The notes beneath the pieces were generated by a model. It did no database searches. It was not told the DNA's origin and worked only from the letters and a program-made list of their open reading frames with translations. From assembly GCA_021323535.1 (NCBI GenBank), contig JAJONO010000001.1, positions 1 through 64,000 of the forward strand: a stretch of 64,000 nucleotides of DNA, given 5' to 3'. This document shows, one piece after another, positions 17,432-25,471 of the stretch (its first letter is position 1; the number at the start of each line of letters is the position of its first letter). This stretch comes from Bacteroidota bacterium. GTDB taxonomy: Bacteria; Bacteroidota; Bacteroidia; B-17B0; Aurantibacillaceae. The position numbers and the translations under genes are program-made.

Positions 17432-19922
17432 AACCAATTCCAAAACAAAATTCAGGTGGAACATCCATCCATCCATAGATAGAAGTTCCTAATTGCAATT
17501 TAATTTTACTAACATGTATAATCAAACCAGTGGATATATCTAATCCGGCGCCCCAATCTTTGAGTATAGGTTTGAAAGGGTTACGCAGATCCACCTCCTT
17601 AAAATTACTGATTCCCGCAGCCATGTACCATCCCACGGGATGAAGAATATTAGCGGTTATTCCGGCATTCATGCAATAATTCCTGTACGAAGAGTTTTTA
17701 TTGAGCTTCGGATCTTTTTCTATCAATCCTCTTACGCTCATATAAAGTCCCATGCCATTGTGTTTGGATTTATAATAGCAAATGCCCAATGGCGCAAATT
17801 TTCCACCTGAATAACCAATTACTCTTGCATTCTGAATATTTCTCTCTTTTGCTTCTTTCATCGCTTTCCTCTCTGCAATTTCCTGTGCAGCTTTACGCTC
17901 TTGCTCTTCTTTCCATCTTTTCTGCTCTTCCGCAAGTCTTCTCGCTTCTTCCTCTTTTCTGAGCTTTTCGAGATGTTGTTCCTTTAATACATCAAAGTAT
18001 TCTTTTGAACGTGGCAATTGATCGAGCTGCTTGGATGCATTGATCACATCCACATATTTTTCTTCGATGGTTTTGCTGAAGTTATCTATGTAATAGTTTG
18101 AATTCTTGCGGGCATCTTCTATGATAGAATAATCGTTATACATATCTTTATTGATCAGCTCCATCTGCGACATTATCCTGAGATAAAGTACTTTTGGCTC
18201 TTTTGTTTTTAAATACGATTCGGTTTCATCAAGCCTGGAGAGAGCCAGAGCATAATCGGATTTCGAAAACGCAAGTTCAGCTTCTTCGTATTTGGCAAGA
18301 GGCAGAAAACTCTGCGTGGCAACTGAACCCGGTTTTGCAATGTTACCCCAGGAATTTATTTCGAAAGCATTGTAGACAGGCTTCAGTGATTGCTGATCAA
18401 GATCTTTATTCGTACATCCGGCCATGATCATGCCATTCATAAAATACTGCCTTTGGGTTTCAGCTTCTTCCTTGCCAGAATAAAACCCACACAATGTCCA
18501 GGGATTACCATTAAAATTCATCTTCGGGAACTGTGCGGATAATTTGTCCCTGAATGGCCAGGTCCCGTCTTTGTATTTCTGAACCGAAAATACATTAGAG
18601 ACAAAAAACACCGTTGATGATGATTCAAGATACTGCGGATTATGATTGTAAATAAAGAAATACACTTCGTCTGTATTTGGAGTTTGCGAAGACAAAGGCA
18701 TGTTTCCATCCGTAAATTTTGAAAGAAGATATTTCCTTGCAGCCACCGCTTTACGCTGCGCCTCCGCCTCCATACGTTCCTGCCTCTTTTCCATTGCTTC
18801 TCTTTCTCTTATAGCCTGTTGCTGGGCCGCATAATTATTTAAGGTATTCGCGAAGTTACCTACCGCCTGTGATGATGATGTATTACTGTATGTCGTATTA
18901 CTGTATGGTGTATTCTGAATCACATTCTTATTAAAATATTCCTTCGCCTCGGCATCCGTCATTTTTCCTGAGCTATTGGAAGTCTGATTATTTTGAGTGG
19001 AACCAGTATTTCCGGAAGAACCATAAGATGAAGAAGACGGCTTTGCTACACCAGAATTTGTATTGGAACTTGTGTTTGTAACTGAAGAAGTTGTCGTGTG
19101 CCCCAAAGTACTTTTCGGCTGCTCTTTTTGAGTTGATCCGGCTGTTGTTTCACTTTTTGGAACAGTACTTTTTAATTTCTCTTCTTCATCCTGTATTTTC
19201 TGTAACTGGTCCTTTGGGTATTGCTCATTAGGAAATAATTTAAGCGCGTTGCTATAATTGAACTTTGCTCCTGCAAGGTTTTTTGAATTAAATAACAGAT
19301 CGCCTTTATCTAAATATTTTTTATACTCATCACGGTTCTTAGAGATCTTTAAATAATTCTGAACACGTTTTTTTACCACATCATCATTCTTTACGTACAC
19401 TTTTTTCAGATCCTTGAACTGCAAACTATATTTCGAAGGATCCTCATCTGCCTCAACGTCCCACAACTCAGCATGCCCTATCTCCGTATCAAATAAAATG
19501 GTCTTTGTCCTGGCATTCTGGCCGCTGTTTACAAAAACTTCAACCATAAGATTCGTTAGTTGAATCTGCGAAAACCCCGTTGTTGCCAGACCATCTTCCT
19601 TGGCGAGGTCGTTATGACTGAAATTTCTGTCCTCGTATCGGTAAAAGTATTCACCATACTGCGACGATGGCTCTGCCATGGTGTTAACCCTTAGAACCAT
19701 ATGATACTTACCACCTATCGAAATTTTTTCAAAATAATAAGTGAATTTTACATGCATATGCAGCACTCCGGAAGATATTTGGGCAGGTAGCAGATAATAA
19801 GTAGGTACTGTTGCAGGCACCGACTTGTTTTGCGAAAAAGAAACAGATGACAAAAGGATACAACAAACAAGTAAAAAACATTCTTTTTTAAAGTTTAGCG
19901 TCTGGGTTCTGAAGAGATTCAT
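17421..19922 (-). CDS. Large envelope protein with TPR-like, low-complexity, coiled-coil and beta-barrel-like parts
   Basis: This is 833 aa of unrecognised family. In order: a signal peptide (ending SSVSFSQ), a beta-rich region (about 30-190), a TPR-like pair (about 205-245, GDLLFNSKNLAGAKFNYSNA), a Ser/Thr/Asn/Gly low-complexity linker (about 255-345) and a Glu/Arg/Gln coiled coil (about 360-395). These are followed by a central globular region, a second long charged coiled coil (about 635-690), and a C-terminal glycine/aromatic beta-strand region ending in GIGYGF. The terminal Phe and strand pattern suggest an outer-membrane anchored end. It overlaps and probably cotranscribes with the downstream small secreted gene. 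Confidence 0.8.
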   Translation of the reverse strand: MNLFRTQTLNFKKECFLLVCCILLSSVSFSQNKSVPATVPTYYLLPAQISSGVLHMHVKFTYYFEKISIGGKYHMVLRVNTMAEPSSQYGEYFYRYEDRNFSHNDLAKEDGLATTGFSQIQLTNLMVEVFVNSGQNARTKTILFDTEIGHAELWDVEADEDPSKYSLQFKDLKKVYVKNDDVVKKRVQNYLKISKNRDEYKKYLDKGDLLFNSKNLAGAKFNYSNALKLFPNEQYPKDQLQKIQDEEEKLKSTVPKSETTAGSTQKEQPKSTLGHTTTSSVTNTSSNTNSGVAKPSSSSYGSSGNTGSTQNNQTSNSSGKMTDAEAKEYFNKNVIQNTPYSNTTYSNTSSSQAVGNFANTLNNYAAQQQAIREREAMEKRQERMEAEAQRKAVAARKYLLSKFTDGNMPLSSQTPNTDEVYFFIYNHNPQYLESSSTVFFVSNVFSVQKYKDGTWPFRDKLSAQFPKMNFNGNPWTLCGFYSGKEEAETQRQYFMNGMIMAGCTNKDLDQQSLKPVYNAFEINSWGNIAKPGSVATQSFLPLAKYEEAELAFSKSDYALALSRLDETESYLKTKEPKVLYLRIMSQMELINKDMYNDYSIIEDARKNSNYYIDNFSKTIEEKYVDVINASKQLDQLPRSKEYFDVLKEQHLEKLRKEEEARRLAEEQKRWKEEQERKAAQEIAERKAMKEAKERNIQNARVIGYSGGKFAPLGICYYKSKHNGMGLYMSVRGLIEKDPKLNKNSSYRNYCMNAGITANILHPVGWYMAAGISNFKEVDLRNPFKPILKDWGAGLDISTGLIIHVSKIKLQLGTSIYGWMDVPPEFCFGIGYGF

Positions 19923-20043
19923 AGGAAGTTATAGTTTACTTTATATTACTTATCAAAAAAACTTTGAAATTATGGGCCAATGAATTATTTTGTTATCAGT
20001 TAATACAGATTAAAAGTATTTTGATCTTCGAATATACACAATA

Positions 20044-20056
20044 CCCCCACAGGGGG
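20044..20056. promoter_or_regulatory. GC palindrome upstream of the LuxR gene
   Basis: CCCCC-ACA-GGGGG is a perfect inverted repeat in otherwise AT-rich DNA, 27 nt before the LuxR-family start. It is followed by ATTTTT. It could be an operator or a short hairpin; the 3-nt loop makes an intrinsic terminator less likely. Confidence 0.3.
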
Positions 20057-20082
20057 ATTTTTAAAGAATCAACAAATTATCA

Positions 20083-20763
20083 ATGATTTCTAAAGAAAAA
20101 CTAATTGCCAGAAAAGTTGCGGAAATCTCCCAAAGCGCCAATGAATTTCCCGGAGTTGTTATTATTCATAATGTTCAGGACCCGAATTTTAAGATCGAGT
20201 ATATGTCGCCTCGTGGACGGCAGATCCTTGGTGTTAGCGAAAAAGAAATTTCAACCATGACATCGGCTGAATATTTCTCAACGTATTTTAATATTGAAGA
20301 CGCGCGGGATTATGTTCCTAAAACAATTGAAATGGTTCAACGCAACGATATGGAAGAGATCTACACACAGTTCCAGCAGGTACGATCATCACCCGGAGCT
20401 CCGTTTCAATGGTACCTGTCGAGTGTAAAATTACTTTTGAGAGACACTGCAGGACTTCCATTACTGACTATCAGTTTTGCGATCCCCATCGAACCAAAAA
20501 ATCACGTCACCAAAAAAGTATCACGTCTGTTAGAGGAGAATATTTTTTTCAGACGCCATACCGCAGAATTTGCTTCACTTACAAAACGAGAAAAAGAAAT
20601 TGCCAGGTTCATGGCAAAAGGAATGTCATCCTCCGAAATTTCTAAAAAACTCCACATCACAGTTGAAACCATCAAAACACACCGCAAGAATATTTATCAG
20701 AAGCTGAAGATAAAATCGTCTTACGACCTTATGGACTATGCCCGGGCATTTGACCTCATATAA
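20083..20763 (+). CDS. LuxR family regulator with PAS-like sensor domain
   Basis: This 226-aa regulator has an N-terminal PAS-like domain (about 20-145): IIHNVQDPNFKIEYMSPRGR with GRQILGVSEKEI, then the beta strands around FQWYLSSVKLLL. The C-terminal ~65 residues are a LuxR/FixJ helix-turn-helix (LTKREKEIARFMAKGMSSSE then ITVETIKTHRKNIYQKL). It lacks a receiver domain, so it is probably ligand- or redox-sensing rather than phosphorylated. Similar PAS-LuxR proteins are common in Bacteroidota. Targets are unknown. A CCCCC-ACA-GGGGG palindrome sits just upstream and might be its own operator. Confidence 0.88.
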   Translation: MISKEKLIARKVAEISQSANEFPGVVIIHNVQDPNFKIEYMSPRGRQILGVSEKEISTMTSAEYFSTYFNIEDARDYVPKTIEMVQRNDMEEIYTQFQQVRSSPGAPFQWYLSSVKLLLRDTAGLPLLTISFAIPIEPKNHVTKKVSRLLEENIFFRRHTAEFASLTKREKEIARFMAKGMSSSEISKKLHITVETIKTHRKNIYQKLKIKSSYDLMDYARAFDLI

Positions 20764-20826
20764 ACTTATTTCCTTCCTTCAGGATTTTGGTTATATTTAT
20801 ATCTGTTATAACCCGAAGCCTTAAGT

Positions 20827-21441
20827 ATGAAATGGTTTTATAGTCCCTTAGCTTTACTTGCTTTCTTTTTTATTAGTTGTTCCGATAAGGAGATCGTCTA
20901 CGTCATAGAAAATAATAAAGGCGTGTTCGCGTATCAAACAACCAGGGAAGATACCATCATCAAAGATTCCATCTCCATCTGGACAATGGACCTTACGCCC
21001 CGTATTGATCCACCGATCGGAATTAACTTCATTTATTCAGAGGATATTCCGAATGTAGAAAAATTAAAATCAATTCGTGTTTCCCTCAAAGCGCCCGATG
21101 ATAATGGAAACTATGTTGATCTCCCTTATGAATCCGAACTGGATGTGGAATACTATGACGGTAAACATAATATCCGTTCAAAGAAAAAAAACAACACAGC
21201 ACCATTGAATACTTTGGTGGACTGGAAAAAAGTAAGTTATACATACACCTTTGCTGACAAAGAATACAAGGTTAAAAGCAATCGCGTGACCTACACTTTT
21301 TCTTACGATTTTAAAACAGAAGAATATCCCGACAATTTAAAACTCGAAGTGCTCATTACCTGGGAAAACGGAGAAAGAAAATACGAATCGGTACTTACTA
21401 AAAAGGAATATACAGGGCCGAAGCTAAGTCTAAAGATTTAA
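20827..21441 (+). CDS. Hypothetical lipoprotein
   Basis: This 204-aa protein has a lipoprotein signal: a hydrophobic stretch ending LLAFFFISC, with the lipidated Cys followed by SDKE. The mature part is beta-rich and charged (e.g. KVSYTYTFADKEYKVKSN), without a domain I recognise. It is followed 3 nt later by the DUF3592-like gene, so the two are very probably one operon. Localisation is inferred to be the periplasmic face of a membrane or the outer membrane. Confidence 0.78.
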   Translation: MKWFYSPLALLAFFFISCSDKEIVYVIENNKGVFAYQTTREDTIIKDSISIWTMDLTPRIDPPIGINFIYSEDIPNVEKLKSIRVSLKAPDDNGNYVDLPYESELDVEYYDGKHNIRSKKKNNTAPLNTLVDWKKVSYTYTFADKEYKVKSNRVTYTFSYDFKTEEYPDNLKLEVLITWENGERKYESVLTKKEYTGPKLSLKI

Positions 21442-21444
21442 AAC

Positions 21445-21891
21445 ATGGATTATTTCACCGCTACATTTTCAACAATAATAGGCGCTGCTTGTACCCTGGC
21501 AAGTATTAAAATGCTGCGGCTTTATTTTAAAGTAAAAAGCTGGAACCTGGTTCCCGCTAAAGTTATATTAAAAGAAAAATTCCTACATCCAAAGTTCTCT
21601 ACATCGCGTTCACCTTATGGATTAAAAGCAGAATACGAATATTCCTTCAATAACATTAAATATACAGGCAATAAAATTTACCTGGCAGAGCTTATAGGCG
21701 GACAGTCTAATCACATGGCCAAGCAAGCCGATGCCCGTTTAGAAAAAATTCATTCTACTATGAATGTGTTTGTTAATCCCGTTGATCCGCAACAATCGGT
21801 CATGTTTTGTGAAGGAGGCTTTTTGTATGTCTTTCTTTTTTGCATGGGCATTATTGCTTTTTCTGTTGGCATAATTGCCTTTTTTATTTAG
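21445..21891 (+). CDS. DUF3592-like membrane protein
   Basis: This is a 148-aa protein with a membrane helix at each end (about 5-25 and 125-147) flanking a beta-rich extramembrane domain. LVPAKVILKE near residue 34, LKAEYEYSFNNIKYTGNKIY, and MNVFVNPVDPQQSVM before the second helix match the pattern of DUF3592 proteins, whose function is unknown. It starts 3 nt after the lipoprotein stop, indicating cotranscription. Confidence 0.75.
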   Translation: MDYFTATFSTIIGAACTLASIKMLRLYFKVKSWNLVPAKVILKEKFLHPKFSTSRSPYGLKAEYEYSFNNIKYTGNKIYLAELIGGQSNHMAKQADARLEKIHSTMNVFVNPVDPQQSVMFCEGGFLYVFLFCMGIIAFSVGIIAFFI

Positions 21892-21964
21892 AGTACCAAC
21901 ACGGTAATCCTTTAAATTTAGTTAAGAACAAAAGTTCATGGCTTAAAAGAGTTAATTTTATTAT

Positions 21965-22354
21965 ATGACAGGATTGTTTCCACTCCGTTGCTTTCCAACT
22001 CCCTTTGACGGGCTCGCCAATATTGAATGGGATTTTTATGGTTTGTTGTTTAGTATAGCTTCTGCTTTTCTCGTGTTTCTTATCTTCATCATTTTTTTAT
22101 CTGCGATTATTACCGCCATTGTAATACGTAACAAAAAAGCAACTCCCATTAAACAACAAAAAGCATGGATAATTATTAAAGCTTGTCTTATTCCAGGTGT
22201 TATGGGCCTGATTGGCCTCTCTGGTTGCCTGCACGGTTTTCCAAAAGACTTTAGAAAGGGTCTTGATGAAATTGCGTTTTATTATCCGGCTTTTTGGTTG
22301 CTTGTGTTTTTTATTTACTGCAGGATAAAAATTAAAAAAACCTCCGGGACATAA
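21965..22354 (+). CDS. Small multipass membrane protein (hypothetical)
   Basis: This 129-aa protein has three predicted membrane helices: IASAFLVFLIFIIFLSAIIT, a middle helix near LIPGVMGLIGLSGCL, and AFWLLVFFIYC. A short basic tail follows. No family is recognised. It is 73 nt downstream of the DUF3592-like gene and on the same strand, possibly the last gene of that unit. Its 3' end overlaps the terminator of the decayed minus-strand gene. Confidence 0.65.
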   Translation: MTGLFPLRCFPTPFDGLANIEWDFYGLLFSIASAFLVFLIFIIFLSAIITAIVIRNKKATPIKQQKAWIIIKACLIPGVMGLIGLSGCLHGFPKDFRKGLDEIAFYYPAFWLLVFFIYCRIKIKKTSGT

Positions 22355-22369
22355 TAATCCCGAAGGTTT
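22332..22369 (-). terminator. Intrinsic terminator of the decayed T9SS gene
   Basis: AACCTCCGGGA pairs with TCCCGAAGGTT (10 of 11 positions) across an 8-nt loop. Read on the minus strand it is followed by TTTTTTT. It lies just after the stop of the T9SS remnant at 22381, which supports that remnant as once part of a transcribed gene. Confidence 0.6.
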
Positions 22370-22380
22370 GTTGGGGAAAA

Positions 22381-22673
22381 TTACTCCGCAATTATTTTAC
22401 CGTTGCCTATAACTTTATTCCCGGAAATGAGTTTATAGAAATAAATACCTTTCATAAGCTCATCACGGTTCATAGTGATCCTTCCTCCGAAGAAATATTT
22501 TTTACTTCTTGTCCCATAACATTTGTAACGCTAAGAGTAACTGTTAAAGCAGATGTTGTTTCGAAGTTTAAATGAGTTGAAAAAGGATTCGGATAAACAG
22601 AAACAACCGGACTGAAATCATTTCCTTTAATTCCGGTTGGTAATGAGTTCCTGAATGTCGCTGTTCCTGATGT
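22381..22673 (-). pseudogene. Orphan T9SS C-terminal sorting domain, frameshifted remnant
   Basis: Read on the minus strand, this stretch encodes a T9SS-tail-like sequence with the landmark VVSVYPNPFSTHLNFE. It continues to NVMGQEVK and then changes frame into KYFFGGRITMNRDELMKG and GIYFYKLISGNKVIGNGKII, ending in a stop. The frames join if one A is added to the A6 run after GT. Upstream the frame is closed by a stop at 22674-22676 and no passenger domain is present. This is therefore the decapitated 3' end of a secreted-protein gene. A sequencing error could explain the frameshift but not the missing passenger. Confidence 0.75.
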
Positions 22674-22790
22674 TTAATCCCGTTTATTCGGGAGTTCTAA
22701 AATTTTTAGAAACCACTGATTTTATCCGGGTTTTTACTGATTGGAGGATTCGGATTTATTAGTAAATTCGATCGTTTTATTACATCCAAA

Positions 22791-23441
22791 ATGGATTCAT
22801 CAATGCTCCCAATCAGGCAAAACCAAATTGCCGATTTGATTAAATCTCATGGGTTTAAACCTACAGATTTTGAATTTAAACCAATTACGAATGAGTATTT
22901 TAATTTGACATATAAATTAAATACAAATTTCTTGATGACTATCCAAGATAAAAAACATTATATAAAACCTGCCCAGCAAGGTCGTTGGGTTACTAATGGC
23001 GAAACTGCGAATTGGGAAACCGCGTTATTAAGAGTAGATTATTGGTTAAATGCTTTAAAAGAAAACGTCACGATTAAAAATCCTTGGGAGGAAATTGAAA
23101 ACACCCAGAATTATATGGGGGAAATTAACTTTGAGTCTTCCACTGAAGTTTTTACATCTGATGAGCAAAAAAACATTGAAAATAAACTTAACCAATTACT
23201 CCTAAAAATTGAGACACTAAATGTTAATATTGAAATAGTTAATACAGATATTAATCATTTAAACGAAATGTCTGGAAAAATTTCGAAAAAAGATTGGATA
23301 CTTTTAATGCTAGGAACAATAACCGGATGGCTTTTCACAAGTTTAATATCATCAGATCAGGCACATTTTGTATGGGAGAGTGTCAAAAATATATTTTCTG
23401 GATTTGATTCGAAACAAATTGCAAATAACACTAATAACTAA
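22791..23441 (+). CDS. Hypothetical protein with C-terminal membrane helix
   Basis: This is 216 aa without a family I recognise. The N-terminal ~100 residues look like a compact globular domain (QIADLIKSHGFKPTDFEF, then WETALLRVDYWLNALKENV). Next come a coiled-coil stretch (about 120-160, rich in N, L, I and E) and one hydrophobic helix (WILLMLGTITGWLFTSLI, about 167-185), with a short tail. There is no signal peptide, so the N-terminal domain is probably cytoplasmic. Composition looks more AT-rich than in the neighbours, and it lies next to a gene remnant, so recent acquisition is possible. The 3' end overlaps the convergent DUF922 gene by 11 nt. Confidence 0.65.
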   Translation: MDSSMLPIRQNQIADLIKSHGFKPTDFEFKPITNEYFNLTYKLNTNFLMTIQDKKHYIKPAQQGRWVTNGETANWETALLRVDYWLNALKENVTIKNPWEEIENTQNYMGEINFESSTEVFTSDEQKNIENKLNQLLLKIETLNVNIEIVNTDINHLNEMSGKISKKDWILLMLGTITGWLFTSLISSDQAHFVWESVKNIFSGFDSKQIANNTNN

Positions 23442-23985
23442 ACCTCACCTCCACCACATTCACTTTATACTCTCTTAACTCATCCAATTCAACTATTATT
23501 TTCGAGTTCCATTTTGCCTGGCGTTTTGAGTTACGTGAATGATTGGTGGCTCGGTCGTATTGATCCTGGTAAACATCAAGTTCTTTATCTATTTTATTAT
23601 GATAAATTTCCAGTTTCTCTTTCAGTTCTTCAACATTTTTAAAAGTTTCCGCCTGAATTTGTTTTCTGAATTTCCTGGCGTACAACTCAACAATATCAAA
23701 ATGTAATTGCTCATGTTGCAACACATTCTTTTTTCGCCTGCGTTTCCAGGATTCATTCGGATAAAATACCGCGTATATTTTCACACTGGCATAAGTTCCG
23801 TGATTGGTAACGTTTCGTTTCAGACTATAATGTGTGGAGGCAATGCTGTTCCTCTTCTCCGGCTTGCCCCTGAAATCGCTCCAGGCAAGGGGTTTGTCCT
23901 GCTGCCATATAATTATCTCTTCCGGCCCGGGTTTAAGGAAGCTTAAAAGACAGATACCAATCATGGCTAAAATCAACGTTCTCAT
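23431..23985 (-). CDS. DUF922 family protein (HExxH metalloprotease-like)
   Basis: This 184-aa protein begins with a hydrophobic signal or anchor (LILAMIGICLLSFL). The motif LQHEQLHFDIVELYARKFRK contains HExxH followed by D and E residues, the arrangement expected of a zinc metalloprotease fold. LAWSDFRGKPEKRN near residue 33 is also characteristic of DUF922. The family is predicted to be extracytoplasmic peptidases; activity is not proven. Stop codons of this gene and the convergent 22791 gene overlap. Confidence 0.78.
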   Translation of the reverse strand: MRTLILAMIGICLLSFLKPGPEEIIIWQQDKPLAWSDFRGKPEKRNSIASTHYSLKRNVTNHGTYASVKIYAVFYPNESWKRRRKKNVLQHEQLHFDIVELYARKFRKQIQAETFKNVEELKEKLEIYHNKIDKELDVYQDQYDRATNHSRNSKRQAKWNSKIIVELDELREYKVNVVEVRFSY

Positions 23986-24260
23986 TCATGAGTTTTATCA
24001 CAAAGTTGATACCAACTGTTGCGATTAGAAAAGCTTTTTTTACGAGGAAAGACAAGTACCAAGCATTATCGGGATCACGAATAGCTAATGAAGTTTAGCT
24101 TCGCGCCGGCAAAGCGGAAACAAGTTCCTTATGCACTTAGCTTTGTGAACCTCTTTGTCCTGACAATTGTCGGGACTTGTGTAAGCGAAGGCCTTTGTGT
24201 TAAAACTATAGAGCTATAATTTAGTTTCAGTTTTTTAAGAAAATCCTTATTTTAGTTCTC

Positions 24261-25217
24261 ATGATATCAAAGACGTCTTATTCCCCACTCCATATCAGAA
24301 AACCCAGAACAATTACTGTAATCATTAAAGACTCGCTTAATCACCTGAGTAGCGAGGCACGTTTTCTTTTTCCGGGGATTGCCCTTTACTCTTTCTCCTT
24401 GTTGATTCTTTCTCTTTTCCTGTGCACTATCTACATGGGTTCACAGCCCGATTTTATCAGGTTGTTTTATATGCTAAAAGAAAACAAAGGATCTGATTCT
24501 CTCATCATGGTTATAGGAATGCTTTCTTACCTGATCAGCTTTTGCATGTTAACCTACATTACTAATAAGGTTATCCTTGCCAGGGACTGGGGCCACAACA
24601 AAACCGTAGATGACAATTACATAAAGTTAAACGCCGGTTTCTTTTCTGATTTTCCCAATTACATCATCAACTTTATTATCATTTATATCTTCTATTTTCT
24701 CATGCAATTGGGACTGGATGCCTTCTCTGGAAGCGAACTCTTTTTTGACAAGGAGGAAATTTACTCCGATCCTACATCCTATTACACAAATTACATTATC
24801 ATGACAATCCCAACAATCCTTGTATCGCCTTTGTTGCATTATTTTTGTTTCACAGCTTTGTTTGTTTCATTAAGGGATAATATCAGTTCTACCGATGGAC
24901 TCAAAAAAGTGATGCGTATTTCGAAAGACAAACTAAAAAAGATCTGGATCGCAGGTATTTTAATTCTTCTCATTTGTTATATATCTCTTTCCATCCTTCT
25001 TTTTACAATGCGCTTTCTTCATTATGTTCTACCAGCTGGTTCCGTATATGCTATTATTGGTTTTGTAAGTCACGTGATGTATTATTGCGTTTATGTATTC
25101 GTAGGTTTTGCTTCCGTTATTATTTTAGGGAGTATCGAAGATGAAAACGAAGGTTATTACATCAAAAGCAAAATCGATAAAATTGAAGATGATGCAGTAA
25201 TACCTCCTTCGGTTTAA
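24261..25217 (+). CDS. Multipass membrane protein (hypothetical)
   Basis: This is a 318-aa integral membrane protein with about six hydrophobic helices. Examples are FPGIALYSFSLLILSLFLCT, YIINFIIIYIFYFLMQLGL, IAGILILLICYISLSILLF and a last helix near YYCVYVFVGFASVII, followed by a charged cytoplasmic tail. The layout resembles DUF975 or glycerophosphodiesterase-membrane-domain-like proteins, but no motif settles it. The preceding ~275 nt contain no gene I can support, only short repeat-like sequence. Confidence 0.65.
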   Translation: MISKTSYSPLHIRKPRTITVIIKDSLNHLSSEARFLFPGIALYSFSLLILSLFLCTIYMGSQPDFIRLFYMLKENKGSDSLIMVIGMLSYLISFCMLTYITNKVILARDWGHNKTVDDNYIKLNAGFFSDFPNYIINFIIIYIFYFLMQLGLDAFSGSELFFDKEEIYSDPTSYYTNYIIMTIPTILVSPLLHYFCFTALFVSLRDNISSTDGLKKVMRISKDKLKKIWIAGILILLICYISLSILLFTMRFLHYVLPAGSVYAIIGFVSHVMYYCVYVFVGFASVIILGSIEDENEGYYIKSKIDKIEDDAVIPPSV

Positions 25218-25442
25218 ATTTTCGCTCTCTTCAATAACTTTTTTTAACGAATTGCATTCTTCAATAACTCTATTGCAACGCCACTCCGTAAAACATAAAG
25301 CCCACTGAGTCAACTCTACTTTTGAAATGGTGAAAAGGATTTTTCCTGAAAATACACTATGGTGAACATTCATATTTGTTAAAATCTGTTTATCTTTTTT
25401 TGTGAGTTCAATTGTTAAAGGATGTTGTGGGCGCAATATCAA
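25125..25442 (-). CDS. Possible small protein, uncertain
   Basis: The 105-codon frame opens with TTG. It has a protein-like N-terminal two-thirds (LTKKDKQILTNMNVHHSVFS and WALCFTEWRCNRVIEECNSL) located in the gap between 25217 and 25472. The last ~30 codons run antisense through the 3' end of the convergent membrane protein gene, which is unusual. Either the true protein is shorter or longer than this frame, or the frame is spurious. It is included because the composition of the intergenic part looks coding and nothing else explains this stretch. Confidence 0.3.
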   Translation of the reverse strand: MILRPQHPLTIELTKKDKQILTNMNVHHSVFSGKILFTISKVELTQWALCFTEWRCNRVIEECNSLKKVIEESENLNRRRYYCIIFNFIDFAFDVITFVFIFDTP

Positions 25443-25471
25443 TGTTCTAGTTTTATCGAAAACTCAAAGTC

